From Wyeomyia smithii (Eukaryota; Arthropoda; Insecta; Diptera; Culicidae), in contig NC_073695.1 of NCBI RefSeq assembly GCF_029784165.1, positions 278,976,079 to 279,040,078 of the forward strand: a DNA stretch of 64,000 nucleotides, given 5' to 3'. Shown here piece after piece: positions 12,541 through 22,899 of this stretch (position 1 is its first letter; each line of letters opens with the position of its first letter). The translations under genes and the position numbers were made by a program. Below the pieces are notes generated by a model that saw nothing but the letters and a program-made list of their open reading frames with translations, was not told where the DNA came from and did not search any database.

Positions 12541-13193
12541 CAATCTTACGTTGGCGGGTCTTTTTCGACCCTCATAGACAAACCCGACAATAATAAAGCC
12601 TATACCCTCTGTGATATGACCATCAAAATCACGCAAAAATATGACGGGTCAAAAACGATCCAATCTGACCGAAAAGTTTCAAAATCAAATATCACTACAA
12701 CCATCTATCGGAAAATAGCTGACAGTATTTTTTCGATGCATTAACGTTCAAGCAACAAAGTAACGAAAACAAACCCAGCCAAAAAATATAAACAAACTCA
12801 GCCAAAAAATATAATCGGGTTAAAAAATATCAGTTCCCTAAAAAAATCGGCTCAAAGATGGACGTAGGCCTGCGGTTACTCGGTAATTTTAACACACGCA
12901 AGATACCCGGGTACCCACCAAAATTAAATGCTTCTTATTTCAATTCTTGACCGATTTTTGATCTTGACCCGTCAAAAGATTGGAGAATTTGCCTGTTTTT
13001 AGTATACGGGACCGAAAAGCTTCAAAATCAATTATCACTACTACCATCTAACGGAAAAGAGCTGACAGTAATTTTTCGATACCTTAACGTTCAAGTAACA
13101 AAATAACAAAAACTCAGCCAAAAAATATAATCTGGTTTAAAAATATCAGTTCCCCAAAAATATCGGTTCGAAATTGAATCCAACGTAAGATTG
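12541..13193. repeat. Repeat unit with 14-bp inverted ends and an internal duplication
   Basis: CAATCTTACGTTGG at 12541-12554 is exactly inverted at 13180-13193. Inside, a block of roughly 130 bp starting near 12668 (GACCGAAAAGTTTCAAAATC) recurs near 13012 with small changes, giving a direct repeat about 350 bp apart. No coding capacity is visible. It may be a MITE with a partial internal duplication, but no clear target duplication was found. Confidence 0.45.
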
Positions 13194-13218
13194 CGGTTAA
13201 AAAAGTTCTTCAACAACT

Positions 13219-13267
13219 AAAAAAGCACTTACTTACCTACCTGCCTAATTGTTTGCTTTCTTACTTA

Positions 13268-13301
<34 letters not shown>

Positions 13302-13352
13302 CACTTACTTACTTACTAACTTACTTACTTATTTACTTGCTCACTTACTTCT
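13219..13352. repeat. (ACTT)n microsatellite, probable 3' tail of an RTE-like LINE
   Basis: An ACTT/TTAC tandem array with a few substitutions. On the minus strand it lies directly downstream of the RTE-like RT tail at 13353-14130. RTE-type LINEs commonly end in short tandem repeats, so the array is most simply read as that element's 3' terminus. Confidence 0.65.
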
Positions 13353-14130
13353 TTATTTTCCTACATCATCCCTCAGCATATCACCTGCGTCACAATATCA
13401 CGCCAGCAAACACGGTCCATGGCAGCTTGTCTTTAGTTTCTTGAGCGACTCACACTTTTAAGATCTTGTTCTACTTGCTCCATAGTCCTAGGGGGCCATC
13501 CACATACCACGTGGACAGCTTTGGGAGGGGGGTTGGCTAATGTCCACGATCCATACAATTTTTTTAGAATTTATATGGGCAGTTGTCCACGGAGGGGGGG
13601 GGGTCAAAATCGTTGAAAATCTGGTACCACGTGGTATGTGGATGGCCCCTAGACTGTTGCTCGCCTCTGCGTCTTGTACCGGCCGGGTTCGCGACGAACA
13701 ACATTATTGCGGAATTGTTGTCCGGCATTCTCACAATATGTCCCACCTATTGTACCCTCTCCGTTTTAGCAACTTTCTGGAAACTGAGCTCGCCGTAGAG
13801 TTGCGCTAGCTCGTGGTTTCTTTCTTCGGCTCCATACGCCATCCTCACCTACTCCGCCGAAGATGGTCCAAAGAACACGTCGTTCGAAAAGTCGGCTAGT
13901 GCTTGCAAGTCCTCCTCGACCATTGTCCATGTCTCGTGCCCGTAGTGGACTACCGATCTTTTGAGTGTCTTGTACATGGTGCACTTCGTATGGGGGCGAA
14001 GTTTGCCAGACCTAAACGTCTTATAGTAGGCTCGACTTCCATTAAAGATAAGTCTGCGGATTTCGATCACGTTTTTGCAGCTTCGGAAACAATGTGCGCA
14101 CAGTTCAACTAAGAATATAGTCGATAGGAG
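13353..14130 (-). pseudogene. RTE-like LINE reverse transcriptase C-terminal relic
   Basis: On the minus strand, across several frames, the sequence reads KLRPHTKCTMYKTLKRSVVH, YGHETWTMVEEDLQAL, RRVLWTIFGGV, VGHIVRMPDNNSA, NPAGTRRRGEQQ and then VEQDLKSV. This ordered series matches the thumb and C-terminal part of RTE-type endonuclease/reverse-transcriptase polyproteins (family knowledge). The frame shifts several times and is interrupted at 13488-13652 by a MITE, after which the homologous reading resumes. No catalytic YADD box remains: the element is 5'-truncated. Its 3' side runs into (AAGT)n on this strand. Confidence 0.7.
13488..13652. mobile_element. Palindromic MITE (~165 bp) inside the RTE-like relic
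   Basis: CTAGGGGGCCATCCACATAC at the left end is inverted at the right end (GTATGTGGATGGCCCCTAG), giving TIRs of about 27 bp that include CCACGTGG. The element interrupts an RTE-like reading frame that continues on both sides, which confirms it as an insertion. CTAG or TA at the edges may be the target duplication, but this is ambiguous because the ends are symmetrical. Confidence 0.75.
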
Positions 14131-14518
14131 CTTATTGGATTTTGGAATATTTTTTTTGGTTCCTCCAATCATATTAGAATATTGTTTTTTTTTTTTTTAA
14201 TTCTTCAACACACTCAACGAGTTTTTGGTTATTCAAGCTCTTAATTGAAAACATTTCATCTCTTTTTTCGCTCTATCACACATTTTTATGGGCATTTGGT
14301 TTGAATAGAAAAATAAATAATAAGGCGGTTCTGATTTTTTGGAGTCGTTTGAAGCGATTAAGACTGAATTACTAATTTTTTCTACATTCTCTGATATTTG
14401 AAATGGCAAATTTTAGATAAAAATTAGAATACTTTTACTTATTTCTCTGCCATTGATAACAACAAAATTTTTCATTGTTTTGTTCCAATGTGAGAAACAT
14501 TTGTTCTCATTTTTCCGT
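14131..14518. other. AT-rich spacer, no gene seen
   Basis: Poly-T runs and AT-rich sequence between the RTE-like relic and the left inverted arm. No coding or RNA gene signature is visible. Confidence 0.45.
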
Positions 14519-15010
14519 CCTTTGCAAACTGTTTCCAAAGCTGCAGAAACGTGATCGAAATTATTTTAACCCAAAAAAAAATAGATTTTATAGCCCTAGG
14601 GCCTTCAGGAAAGTTGATCCATTAATTATTCTCCATTTTATAGAAGTTGAAGTTTTGTGATTAATCCACCTAACAGTGTGAAGCGAGCACTTTGTTCGGC
14701 AAAGTTATTGCACGTTTTATAAGAAACAACTTTGTAAGAGGTACCACATGTCCATCTGTCTTTTTAAATGGACTTTTGTGGAGTTTTCTGACGATTGACA
14801 CTAAAAATCAATTTTTTCAATATAACATTTAGTAGTGATTTTCTATAATTTTTCAATGTTCTACATTGTTGTTTACTATCACAAAATATTTGTGAAGAAA
14901 AGAAATAGTATCACAAAACAAAGAATTTCTTCGAAGAAATTTTGTTTTTATCTCTCATATTTCATTGGTTATTGACGATTTTTATTGAAACAATGCACTA
15001 ATTTACTAAC
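14519..15010 (-). repeat. Left arm of a large inverted repeat
   Basis: This arm is the inverted counterpart of about 21333-21795. The outer ends match as TTTCCAAAGCTGCAGAAACG (14530-14549) versus its complement near 21765-21785. The middles share GATTTTCTATAATTTTTCAATG. The inner ends share ATTGACGATTTTTATTG-like sequence. The arms are diverged by substitutions and small indels. No coding sequence is visible. Confidence 0.65.
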
Positions 15011-15180
15011 AGTTATCTTTAGATTCTGCAAATATTTGCAGACTAAACCATTTCTATATTTAGGCATCAGTAAAACATAATTCAATCCAGATATAGGCAT
15101 TTGTCTCTCGCTGTCTCCTGTGCAGATATTTGTAAATACATAAGTGCATTATTTTAATAAACATCTTTTATAACTAAATA

Positions 15181-15189
15181 AACTTGAAA
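15181..15189. repeat. 5' target-site duplication of LINE copy 2 (AACTTGAAA)
   Basis: AACTTGAAA occurs directly before the element start (15181-15189) and again directly after the A-rich 3' end (20933-20941). This direct repeat fixes both boundaries of LINE copy 2. Confidence 0.8.
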
Positions 15190-15224
15190 TCATTCCGCGT
15201 CGAACACTCGACAGCAACGGACGT
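15190..15224 (+). promoter_or_regulatory. Internal Pol II promoter of the LINE: initiator plus downstream promoter element
   Basis: The first six bases of the element, TCATTC (15190-15195), match the arthropod initiator consensus TCAKTY with A+1 at 15192. At exactly +28 to +33 (15219-15224) is GGACGT, a full match to the DPE consensus RGWYVT. Inr plus DPE at this fixed spacing is the known internal promoter layout of Drosophila LINEs such as jockey, and lets a retrotransposed copy carry its own promoter. There is no convincing TATA box upstream. Confidence 0.75.
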
Positions 15225-15515
15225 GCAAAGTGGTCGTTCTATTACAATCCGGTCCGTGTGTACGAATAGCCAAACAAAAGAGTGTATTATTCAAGGCCAT
15301 CAGTTGACAGTCGAGTCGTGTCGCTGTGCTGAGCGATCTCATACACGGCTCACTATTGGTGCTGCTGTACTGGTGCTGCTGGCTGCTTTGGGTGCAGCTT
15401 CGAACGATCGGACAACCACTGCTGGAAGGAAGAAGTAAAGAGGTACGTGTTCTTGTCGGCGCCAGTTCGCTAGTGCGCTACATTTAGCGCGATAGATATA
15501 GATCCCTCGCCTCCC

Positions 15516-16811
15516 GTGCCACCATCCCCGAACCCCCCTGACCCTGACCCTTCTGTTACCCCCTCCCCTGTTCATTCTCCAGTCCCCCCTCGCCCCAGGC
15601 TTTACCCGGATGGATCTCAACAGGGCAGCTATACTGTTTATTTTCGTCCAAAGGCAGGAGTGAATTCAAAGCGATTAAACATACTGCAAATTTCAAAAGA
15701 CCTGACGAAGGGGTACAAGGCCGTGACCGAAATTTCCAAGGTCCGACCTAACAAGCTCCGTGTCGTGGTCAGTGATCTGGCACAGGCCAATGCTATCGCT
15801 TGCTCTGAGCTCTTCACACGCGAGTATCGCGTTTACATACCCGCACGAGACGTGGAGATCGACGGTGTCATAACCGATTCGAGTCTGTCTGTCGAGTGTA
15901 TCCTAAAAAGCGCAACCGGTTGCTTCAAAAATACCGAAACACAGGCGAAGATTTTGGATTGTAAGCAATTGCGGTCCATGTCTCTCGTCGGCGGTAAAAA
16001 AGTTTACACTCCGTCAGACTCGTTTCGCGTTACGTTTGCCGGATCTGCACTCCCTAGCCACGTCTCGATCGACCGGGTTCGTCTGCCTGTGCGATTGTAT
16101 GTACCCCGTGTTATGAATTGCTCCAATTGCAAGCAGTTAGGGCACACAGCCGCCTACTGCTGCAATAAGGCACGATGTAGCAAGTGTGGGGAGACTCATG
16201 CGGAAGATTCTTGCAGTGTTAATGCTGAAAAATGTATTCACTGTGGGGAAAACCAGCATGAGCTCTCCACATGCCCGGTGTACATGCAGCGCAGAGATAA
16301 AATCAAGCGGTCACTTAAGGAGCGTTCAAAGCGTTCTTATGCTGAGATGCTGAAGAAGACCGTGACCACTTCTACCATAACATCGAACCCCTTTGATCTG
16401 TTGTCCTCTGATGAAACCGATTCTGACGATTCATCAGCGGGAACATCTTATGCCAATCCTGGGGAGTCTAGGAAGAGGAAAAATGTTTCTTCTCCTAAAC
16501 TTCCCCGTAAAGGTCCTAAGATTTCCCAAAGTGTAATGAAAAGTACGAACAAACCAAACAGTGCTGCGGAAAAACCGAAGCAAACTCCTCCTGGGCTTGC
16601 AAATTTAAAGTCCCAGAAGGAGTTCCCAGCACTGCCAGGAACATCTAAAACCCCAGTTGTTCCTTTTGCACATCCAGTTGAAAAATCAAATGCTGGACTG
16701 GTGAAATTTTCTGACATTGTGGACTGCATTTTTGAAACTTTCAATGTACCCGATCCAATAAAAGGTTTTCTTACAGCATTCCTCCCAACAGTTAGAACAT
16801 TTTTGAAGTAG
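15516..16811 (+). pseudogene. LINE ORF1 (Gag-like, three CCHC zinc knuckles), copy 2
   Basis: The frame encodes about 430 residues. A Pro-rich N-terminus leads into a folded region beginning YTVYFRPKAG. Around residues 200-255 there are three zinc knuckles: CSNCKQLGHTAAYC, CSKCGETHAEDSC and CIHCGENQHELSTC. A Ser/Lys-rich tail and the conserved C-terminal block (KFSDIVDCIFETFN) follow. Such proteins bind element RNA. The frame is open from 15474 but has no in-frame ATG before the folded region; the lost start may be ATA 15492 or 15498, and GTG 15516 is only the first near-cognate codon. A CAG-to-TAG change ends it at 16809-16811, 16 residues before the ancestral stop at 16860-16862 that overlaps the ORF2 ATG. 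Confidence 0.88.
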
Positions 16812-16854
16812 TTGACTGCTCAATGGCCCCTCCTTGCAGCGATCGTATCCTTCA

Positions 16855-19800
16855 ATGCCTAATTCAACTGCGTATATGAAGGATTCTATCTCTGTCTTAC
16901 AGTGGAATTGTAGAAGTATTTTACCAAAAATTGATTCGTTTAAAGTTTTGATAAATAAAAACAAATGCGATGCATTTTCCCTTTGTGAAACTTGGCTTAC
17001 TTCAAATATTGATCTCAACTTCCATGATTTTAATATTATTCGCCTTGATCGAGACACCCCATATGGAGGAGTACTTTTAGGGATTAAAAAGTGCTATTCT
17101 TTCTATCGTATTAACCTCCCCTCGCGTCCAGGCATCGAAGTTGTCGCATGTCAAATGACAATACAAGGTAAAGAGCTTTGTATTGCCTCAATATATATTC
17201 CTCCCAGAGCACAGGTTGGGCAACGGCTGCTCTTTGATTTAATAGAACTTCTTCCCTCGCCACGTTTGATTTTGGGAGACTTCAACTCTCATGGCGTGGC
17301 TTGGGGTTCCCCATACAATGATAACCGCTCCTCTTTAATCTATAGCCTTTGCGATGACTTCGACATGACTATTTTAAACAACGGTGAAATGACACGTATC
17401 CCGAAACATCCAGCGCGCCCAAGCGCTTTGGATCTATCCTTATGTTCGACGTCGCTACGGTTGGATTGCACATGGAAGGTAATCCTTGATCCTCACGGTA
17501 GCGACCATTTGCCTATTCTTATTTCAATTAATAACGGGTCGACTCGCATGCGACCAATTGACATTCCGTATGACCTCACACGGAATGTCGATTGGAAGTT
17601 ATACGAGGAAATGATTTCAAAAGCGGTCGAGTCGATTTAACATCATCCACCACTTGAAGAATACAACCTCCTCGCGGGCTTGATTCTCGACGCCGCGTTG
17701 CAAGCCCAAACAAAGAAATATCCCGGCGTAACGATCAAAGAACGGCCTCCCACTCCGTGGTGGGGCCAAGAGTGCTCCGATGTCTACACGCAAAGATCCG
17801 ACGCGTTCAAGGCCTACCAGAAGGGAGGTATACCTGGCGACTATTTACGGTATTCGGAGCTTAATACCAAGCTTAAAAGTTTGGCTAAAGCAAAGAAACG
17901 CGGATATTGGCGTCGGTTCGTGAACGAGACGTCGAGGGAGACATCGATGAGCACTCTTTGGAACACAGCCCGAAGAATGCGGAATCGCGTAACGGTCAAC
18001 GAAAGCGGGGAGTCTTCAAGTCGGTGGATATTTGATTTTGCCAGGAAAGTATGTCCGGACTCTGTTCCTGAGCAAAACATTGTTCGCGATGCGTCTCCGG
18101 GCAACGACGCGATAGAATCACCTTTTACGATGGCAGAATTTTCAGTTGCCCTCCTGTCCTGTAACAATAACGCGCCTGGGTTAGATAGAATCAAATTCAA
18201 CTTGTTGAAGAATCTACCCGGCAATGCCAAGAGGCGCTTGTTGAACTTGTTCAATAAGTTCCTGGAGCAAAACATTGTACCGCAGGATTGGAGGCAAGTG
18301 AAGGTGATCGCCATCCAAAAACCAGGCAAACCAGCTTCTGATCACAACTCTTATAGGCCGATTGCAATGCTACCCTGTATCCGGAAAATGATGGAAAAAA
18401 TGATACTCCGTCGTTTAGACCACTGGGTCGAATCAAATGGTCTACTGTCAGATACTCAATTTGGTTTCCGCCGTGCCAAAGGCACGAATGATTGTCTTGC
18501 GTTGCTTTCAACAGATATCCAGCTGGCGTATGCTCGCAAAGAACAAATGGCGTCTGCGTTCTTGGACATTAAGGGGGCTTTTGATTCCGTTTCTATTGAC
18601 ATTCTTTCGGGTAAACTTCACCGACAAGGATTTTCTCCAATTTTGAACAATTTGTTGTCCGAAAAGCACATGCATTTTACGCACGGCGATTTGGCAACTT
18701 TTCGCATTAGCTACATGGGTCTTCCCCAGGGCTCATGTTTAAGCCCCCTTCTTTACAACTTTTATGTAAATGACATCGACGAATGTCTGGCAAACTCATG
18801 CACGATAAGACAACTTGCAGACGACAGTGTAATCTCTGTTACAGGAGCCAAAGCTGCCGATTTGCAAGGACCATTGCAAGATACCTTGGACAATTTGTCT
18901 GCTTGGGCTTTACAGCTAGGTATCGAATTCTCTCCGGAGAAAACTGAGATAGTAGTTTTTTCTAGGAAGCATGAACCTGCTCAGCTTCAAACACAATTAA
19001 TGGGTAAAACGATTTCTCAGGTTTTGGTACACAAATATCTTGGTATCTGATTCGACTCTAAAAGCACCTGGGGTTGTCACGTGAGGTATCTGATGAAAAA
19101 ATGTCAACAAAGAGTGAATTTTCTTCGTACAATAACCGGACAATGGTGGTGAGCCCACCCAGGAGACCTTATAAGGCTTTACCAAACAACGATATTGTCT
19201 GTCATTGAGTACGGGTGTTTCTGCTTCCGCTCCGCAGCAAACACACATTTGATCAAACTGGAGCGAATACAATATCGTTGTTTGCGTATCGCCTTGGGTT
19301 GCATGCAGTCGACCCATACGATGAGTTTGGAGGTCTTAGCTGGAGTACTACCATTAAAAAACCGCTTCTGGAGCCTGTCTTCTCGCATTCTTATCAAATG
19401 TGAGGTCTTGAACCGTTCCGTGATTGAAAATTTTGAAAGGTTAATCGAACTTAATTCTCAAACCCGTTTTATGACATTGTATTTCAATCACATGTCCCAA
19501 AATATTAACCCTTCTTCGAATATTCCAAATCGTGTCGACTTATCAAATACTTCTGATTCTACTGTGTTTTTCGATACATCCATGATAGAAGAAACTCGTG
19601 GAATCCCGGATCATTTACGCGTGCAGCAGATCCCTAAAAAATTTTCCAATAAATATCGAAACATCAACTGCGACAATATGTACTACACTGACGGATCACT
19701 TCTTGATGGGTCCACTGGCTTCGGTATCTTCAATAACAATTTAACCGTCTCCCATAAGCTCGATAATCCTGCTTCTGTTTACGTCGCAGAATTAGCTGCA

Positions 19801-20533
19801 ATTCAGTACACCCTAGGGATTATCGAAAAAATGCTCACGGACCATTATTTCATCTTTACGGACAGTCTAAGTTCCATTGAGGCTCTCCGATCGATGAAAG
19901 ATGTTAAGCACTCTCCGTATTTCCTGGGGAAAATACGGGAACATCTGAGTGCTTTATCCGAAAAATCTACTCAGATTACCTTAGCGTGGGTCCCTTCTCA
20001 CTGCTCGATACCGGGTAATGAGAAAGCGGACTCTTTGGCTAAGGTGGGCGCAACAAACGGTGATATTTATGTAAGACCAATTGCCTTTAATGAATTTTTC
20101 GCATTTGTACGTCAGAAAACGATCATCAGTTGGCAAAATGCTTGGACCAGAGGGGAACTGGGAAGGTGGTTACATTCCATAATCCCCAAGGTGTCGACGA
20201 ACCCGTGGTTCAAGGGGTTGGATGTAGGTCGGGATTTCATTTGCGTGATGTCCCGGCTTATGTCCAATCACTATAGATTTGTCGCGCATCTCCGTCGTGT
20301 TGGGCTCGGGGAAAGTATCTGGTATCTGTGCCTGTGGTCAAGGTTATCACGACATAGAGCACGTTCTTTGGTCATGCCCTGTACACCGTGACGCCAGGTC
20401 TAGATTAATAGCTTCCCTGCAGGCCGAAGGTAGGCAGCCGGCTGTTCCTGTTCGTGATGTCTTGGCGAGCCGTGACCTATCCTACATGTCCCTTGTATAC
20501 GTTTTCCTGAAATCCATCCACGCCCCAGTTTAG
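16855..20533 (+). pseudogene. LINE ORF2: endonuclease-reverse transcriptase-RNase H, broken (copy 2)
   Basis: The start is taken as ATG 16855, because its overlap ATGCCTAA with the ancestral ORF1 stop matches copy 1. Domain order is endonuclease (VLQWNCRSILP, LGDFNSHG, GSDHLPILI), RT (APGLDRIKFN, FLDIKGAFDSVS, MGLPQGSCLSPLLYN, catalytic LADD at 18814-18825) and RNase H (YTDGS, YVAELAAI, IFTDS, WVPSHCSIPGNEKAD), then CACGQGYHDIEHVLWSC. Lesions relative to copies 1 and 3: CAA to TAA at 17638-17640; an in-frame 12-nt deletion near 18648; TGG to TGA at 19048-19050; TGA at 19150-19152; and a small insertion (about 4 nt) near 20320 that shifts the frame. The last segment ends at TAG 20531-20533. 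Confidence 0.93.
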
Positions 20534-20932
20534 TCCTATCCCCTTCCGCCTACATCCAACCAAACGACAAGAACACGTTAAGACCCCGGATCCGGAAACA
20601 GCAATCAGACCCGCACGATACTCTCAAGGCCCGATGGAAATAACTTAATATGCCAGTCCGTAATATCTTGGCCCAGCAGAGGAACAAATTTAATATGCTG
20701 CTTACCTATGGCAATGAAAACCATCAAACAGCAAACCTGTGCTTTTAATGCAAAATATTCTAGCTTTAAGTTAGATTTAGTTTCAGCTCGTCGTCGGCAG
20801 CGAGGATAAAAAATTTGCTTTTAGTTATTAAGATACTTTAGAAAGTAAGCTACCAGATATAATTGGCGCCGTTAAACATTGAATTGTATTTGTGCCGTGT
20901 CAAATAAACTATAGATGAAGAAAAAAAAAATT
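20534..20932 (+). other. 3' UTR of LINE copy 2
   Basis: Non-coding tail ending TGTGCCGTGTCAAATAAACT, then a short A-run. The same TGTCAAATAAACTA end is present in copy 1, so it is the conserved 3' terminus, probably needed for recognition by the RT. AATAAA inside it may serve as a polyadenylation signal. Confidence 0.75.
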
Positions 20933-20941
20933 AACTTGAAA
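20933..20941. repeat. 3' target-site duplication of LINE copy 2 (AACTTGAAA)
   Basis: Direct repeat of 15181-15189, immediately after the A-rich end of the LINE. Confidence 0.8.
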
Positions 20942-21795
20942 GATAAAAATAAACTTTCTCCGGTGAACTTGTGTATTTTATGATAGTTAACAACATTGTA
21001 GAACATTGAATAATTTTAGAAAATCACTTCAAAAAGTTATGTTAAAAAAAAGATTTTAATGAGAATTCTTGAGAAAACTTCACAATAGTTCATTCAAATT
21101 AGCAGATACATATAGAGTATCTTCGACAAAGTTGTTTCTTTAGAATGTGTTAAAACTATGCTCAGCAAAGCGAATTTTTATATGCAAAAATGAGAAAAAC
21201 TAAACTCATTTCTCACTTTTAGGTAGAATAATCACAAAATACTAACTTCTACAAAATGGAGAATAATTAATAGAGCAACTTTACTCATGACACTACGACT
21301 TAAAAATCATTATTTTACGAGTTAAGAGTAATTATTGTAAATTAGCGCATTATTCTGGTAAAAATCGTCAGCAACCAAAAATATATGTGAGATAACAATA
21401 AACTTTCTTCGGAGATATTGTTTGTTTCGTTGTAGCAAACAATTTTGTAGAACGTTCAAAAATTGTAGAAAATCACTATAAAAAGTTAAATAGCAAAAAA
21501 AGATTTTTAGTAGTAATCTATAGAAAACAAAAGTCCATTTAAATAGATAAATAAAAGTATGACGTCTTCCACAACGTTGTTTTTTTTAACAAAGTAGATT
21601 TTAATATTCCAAAATAAGGAAAGTAAAATTCGTTTCTCACTTTTGAGTGGATTAAGCGTGGAATTGCAACTTCTATAATATGGAGAATATTTAATGGAAC
21701 AACTTTTCTGAAGACGTTGCGGTTTTAAAATCAATGTTTTTTGGTCAAAATAATTTCGATCACGTTTTTGCAGCTTTGGAAACAGTGTGCCTTGG
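20942..21795 (+). repeat. Right inverted arm with a diverged ~448-bp tandem duplication
   Basis: Two diverged copies lie head to tail, starting GATAAAAATAAACTTTCTCC (about 20942) and GATAACAATAAACTTTCTTC (about 21390). Both contain GTAGAAC followed by a GAAAATCACT block and a TTTCTCACTTTT block. The outer copy (about 21333-21795) is the inverted partner of 14519-15010. There is no coding signature. This may be part of a foldback element or an old satellite fragment. Confidence 0.6.
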
Positions 21796-21829
21796 TTAGA
21801 TTTTTGAGATATAACAGGGCAAAGTTTAA

Positions 21830-22350
21830 CCCTTAAATGCGCACGACGTTAAAAAATCGTCTAAAAACAGAAAATCTTTGTTTAACAGGTTTACTGCTCT
21901 AAAACTAACTTATATGCATAAAAAAATTGAAAGATTTAATTTTTAATGTGCAAATATAACCATGTTGTTTTTAAACAACACTGTGACTTTATCACAGAAT
22001 AAAGTCGAAACAATTACTTTTGTTAACAGTAACTTTAAAATTGACCTTTTGTTAGTATAATTACTGATAACTCAGACATTTTCACTAACCACTAACCTTA
22101 TTTTAAAAATTATTTTCAAAGACAGTCAGCGCCAGTCAGGAATCTCGCCATGTTTTTTTTTCGTTTCCGAGATTTTGACAGCAAAAATGAAAACAAAACA
22201 TTCAAATACAGTACTTCCAGCTGTTAAGTTTTCTTCGTTAGAATCCAGAGAGCTGTTCTAGTGAATTATATTTCTAAAAAATACTAAAATACGAATATTT
22301 TAAAACGTTTTCAGTAGTATTGTTTTAAAACAACATTGCGCATTTAAGGG
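21830..22350. mobile_element. piggyBac-type MITE (521 bp) with TTAA target duplication
   Basis: Both ends read CCCTTAAATGCGCA in inverted orientation (21830-21843 and 22337-22350), a perfect 14-bp TIR. Each end is flanked directly by TTAA (21826-21829 and 22351-22354). TTAA target sites with CCC-starting termini are the hallmark of the piggyBac superfamily. There is no transposase inside, so it is non-autonomous. Confidence 0.85.
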
Positions 22351-22499
22351 TTAAGTGATAGAAATCACTTTTAGAATTACATTTTTCCATTGTTGACTGG
22401 TCCAATGTTGTTAAGCGATTTCAGACCAAAGATAAAATTACGTCGTTAACCTTTGGTGTCCTTTAAAATGGAAATTTCATACCTACTCGGAAACGTTAT

Positions 22500-22765
22500 C
22501 TTACGTACCTACTTCAGCAGCCAACAGTCATTCCGTATCTAAAATTTTCCTCCATTCCACTCGGTCCTGGGCCACTCGTCTCCGATTCCCTGAGCTTCAC
22601 GTCACTCACAAGTCCGCTTCAACCTGGTCAACCCATCGAATACGTTGGGACTCTTTGCTTCTGGTGCCGTTGATTTCCTTGTAGAGAGTTGAGCTTTTAC
22701 CATACTGTCGTCCGGCATTCATAAAACATGTCCAGCCAATCGTAGCTCCCGACTTCTTTTTTTAG
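22500..22765 (-). pseudogene. RTE-like LINE reverse transcriptase C-terminal relic (second)
   Basis: On the minus strand the sequence reads LRLAGHV, then MPDDSMVKA, then RWVDQVEADL with frame jumps. This follows the same C-terminal pattern as the relic at 13353-14130 (GHVxRMPDxxxA ... RWxDQVExDL). It is short and damaged, and no catalytic motif remains. Confidence 0.5.
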
Positions 22766-22899
22766 TCATTCTGCGCGTCTGTTTCCCAAGTTATGGACGG
22801 CCTATGACATCGTTTGATCCGACGGGGGTGGCCAAAATAAGAATCATATCGTCTCGAACGCTACATTAACACGAACCATTAAAATTAAAAAGATTGAAG

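Larger units (their letters stand above)
15190..20932 (+). mobile_element. I-group LINE copy 2, full length (~5.7 kb) but inactive
   Basis: The element is bounded by a 9-bp target duplication (AACTTGAAA). It contains a 5' UTR with an internal promoter, ORF1 with three zinc knuckles, ORF2 with endonuclease, RT and RNase H, a 3' UTR of roughly 400 bp and an A-rich end. It is the only copy here with both termini and serves as the reference for copies 1 and 3. Several nonsense codons and one frameshift in the coding regions make it inactive. It lies in the spacer between the inverted arms at 14519-15010 and 21333-21795. Confidence 0.92.

Noticed and set aside
13249..13461. A leucine/tyrosine-rich membrane protein
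   Set aside because: It is the translation of the (ACTT)n repeat at a LINE tail.
15184..15438. An extra small ORF upstream of LINE ORF1
   Set aside because: It starts from a non-ATG codon in the target duplication and overlaps the promoter; copies 1 and 3 offer no support.
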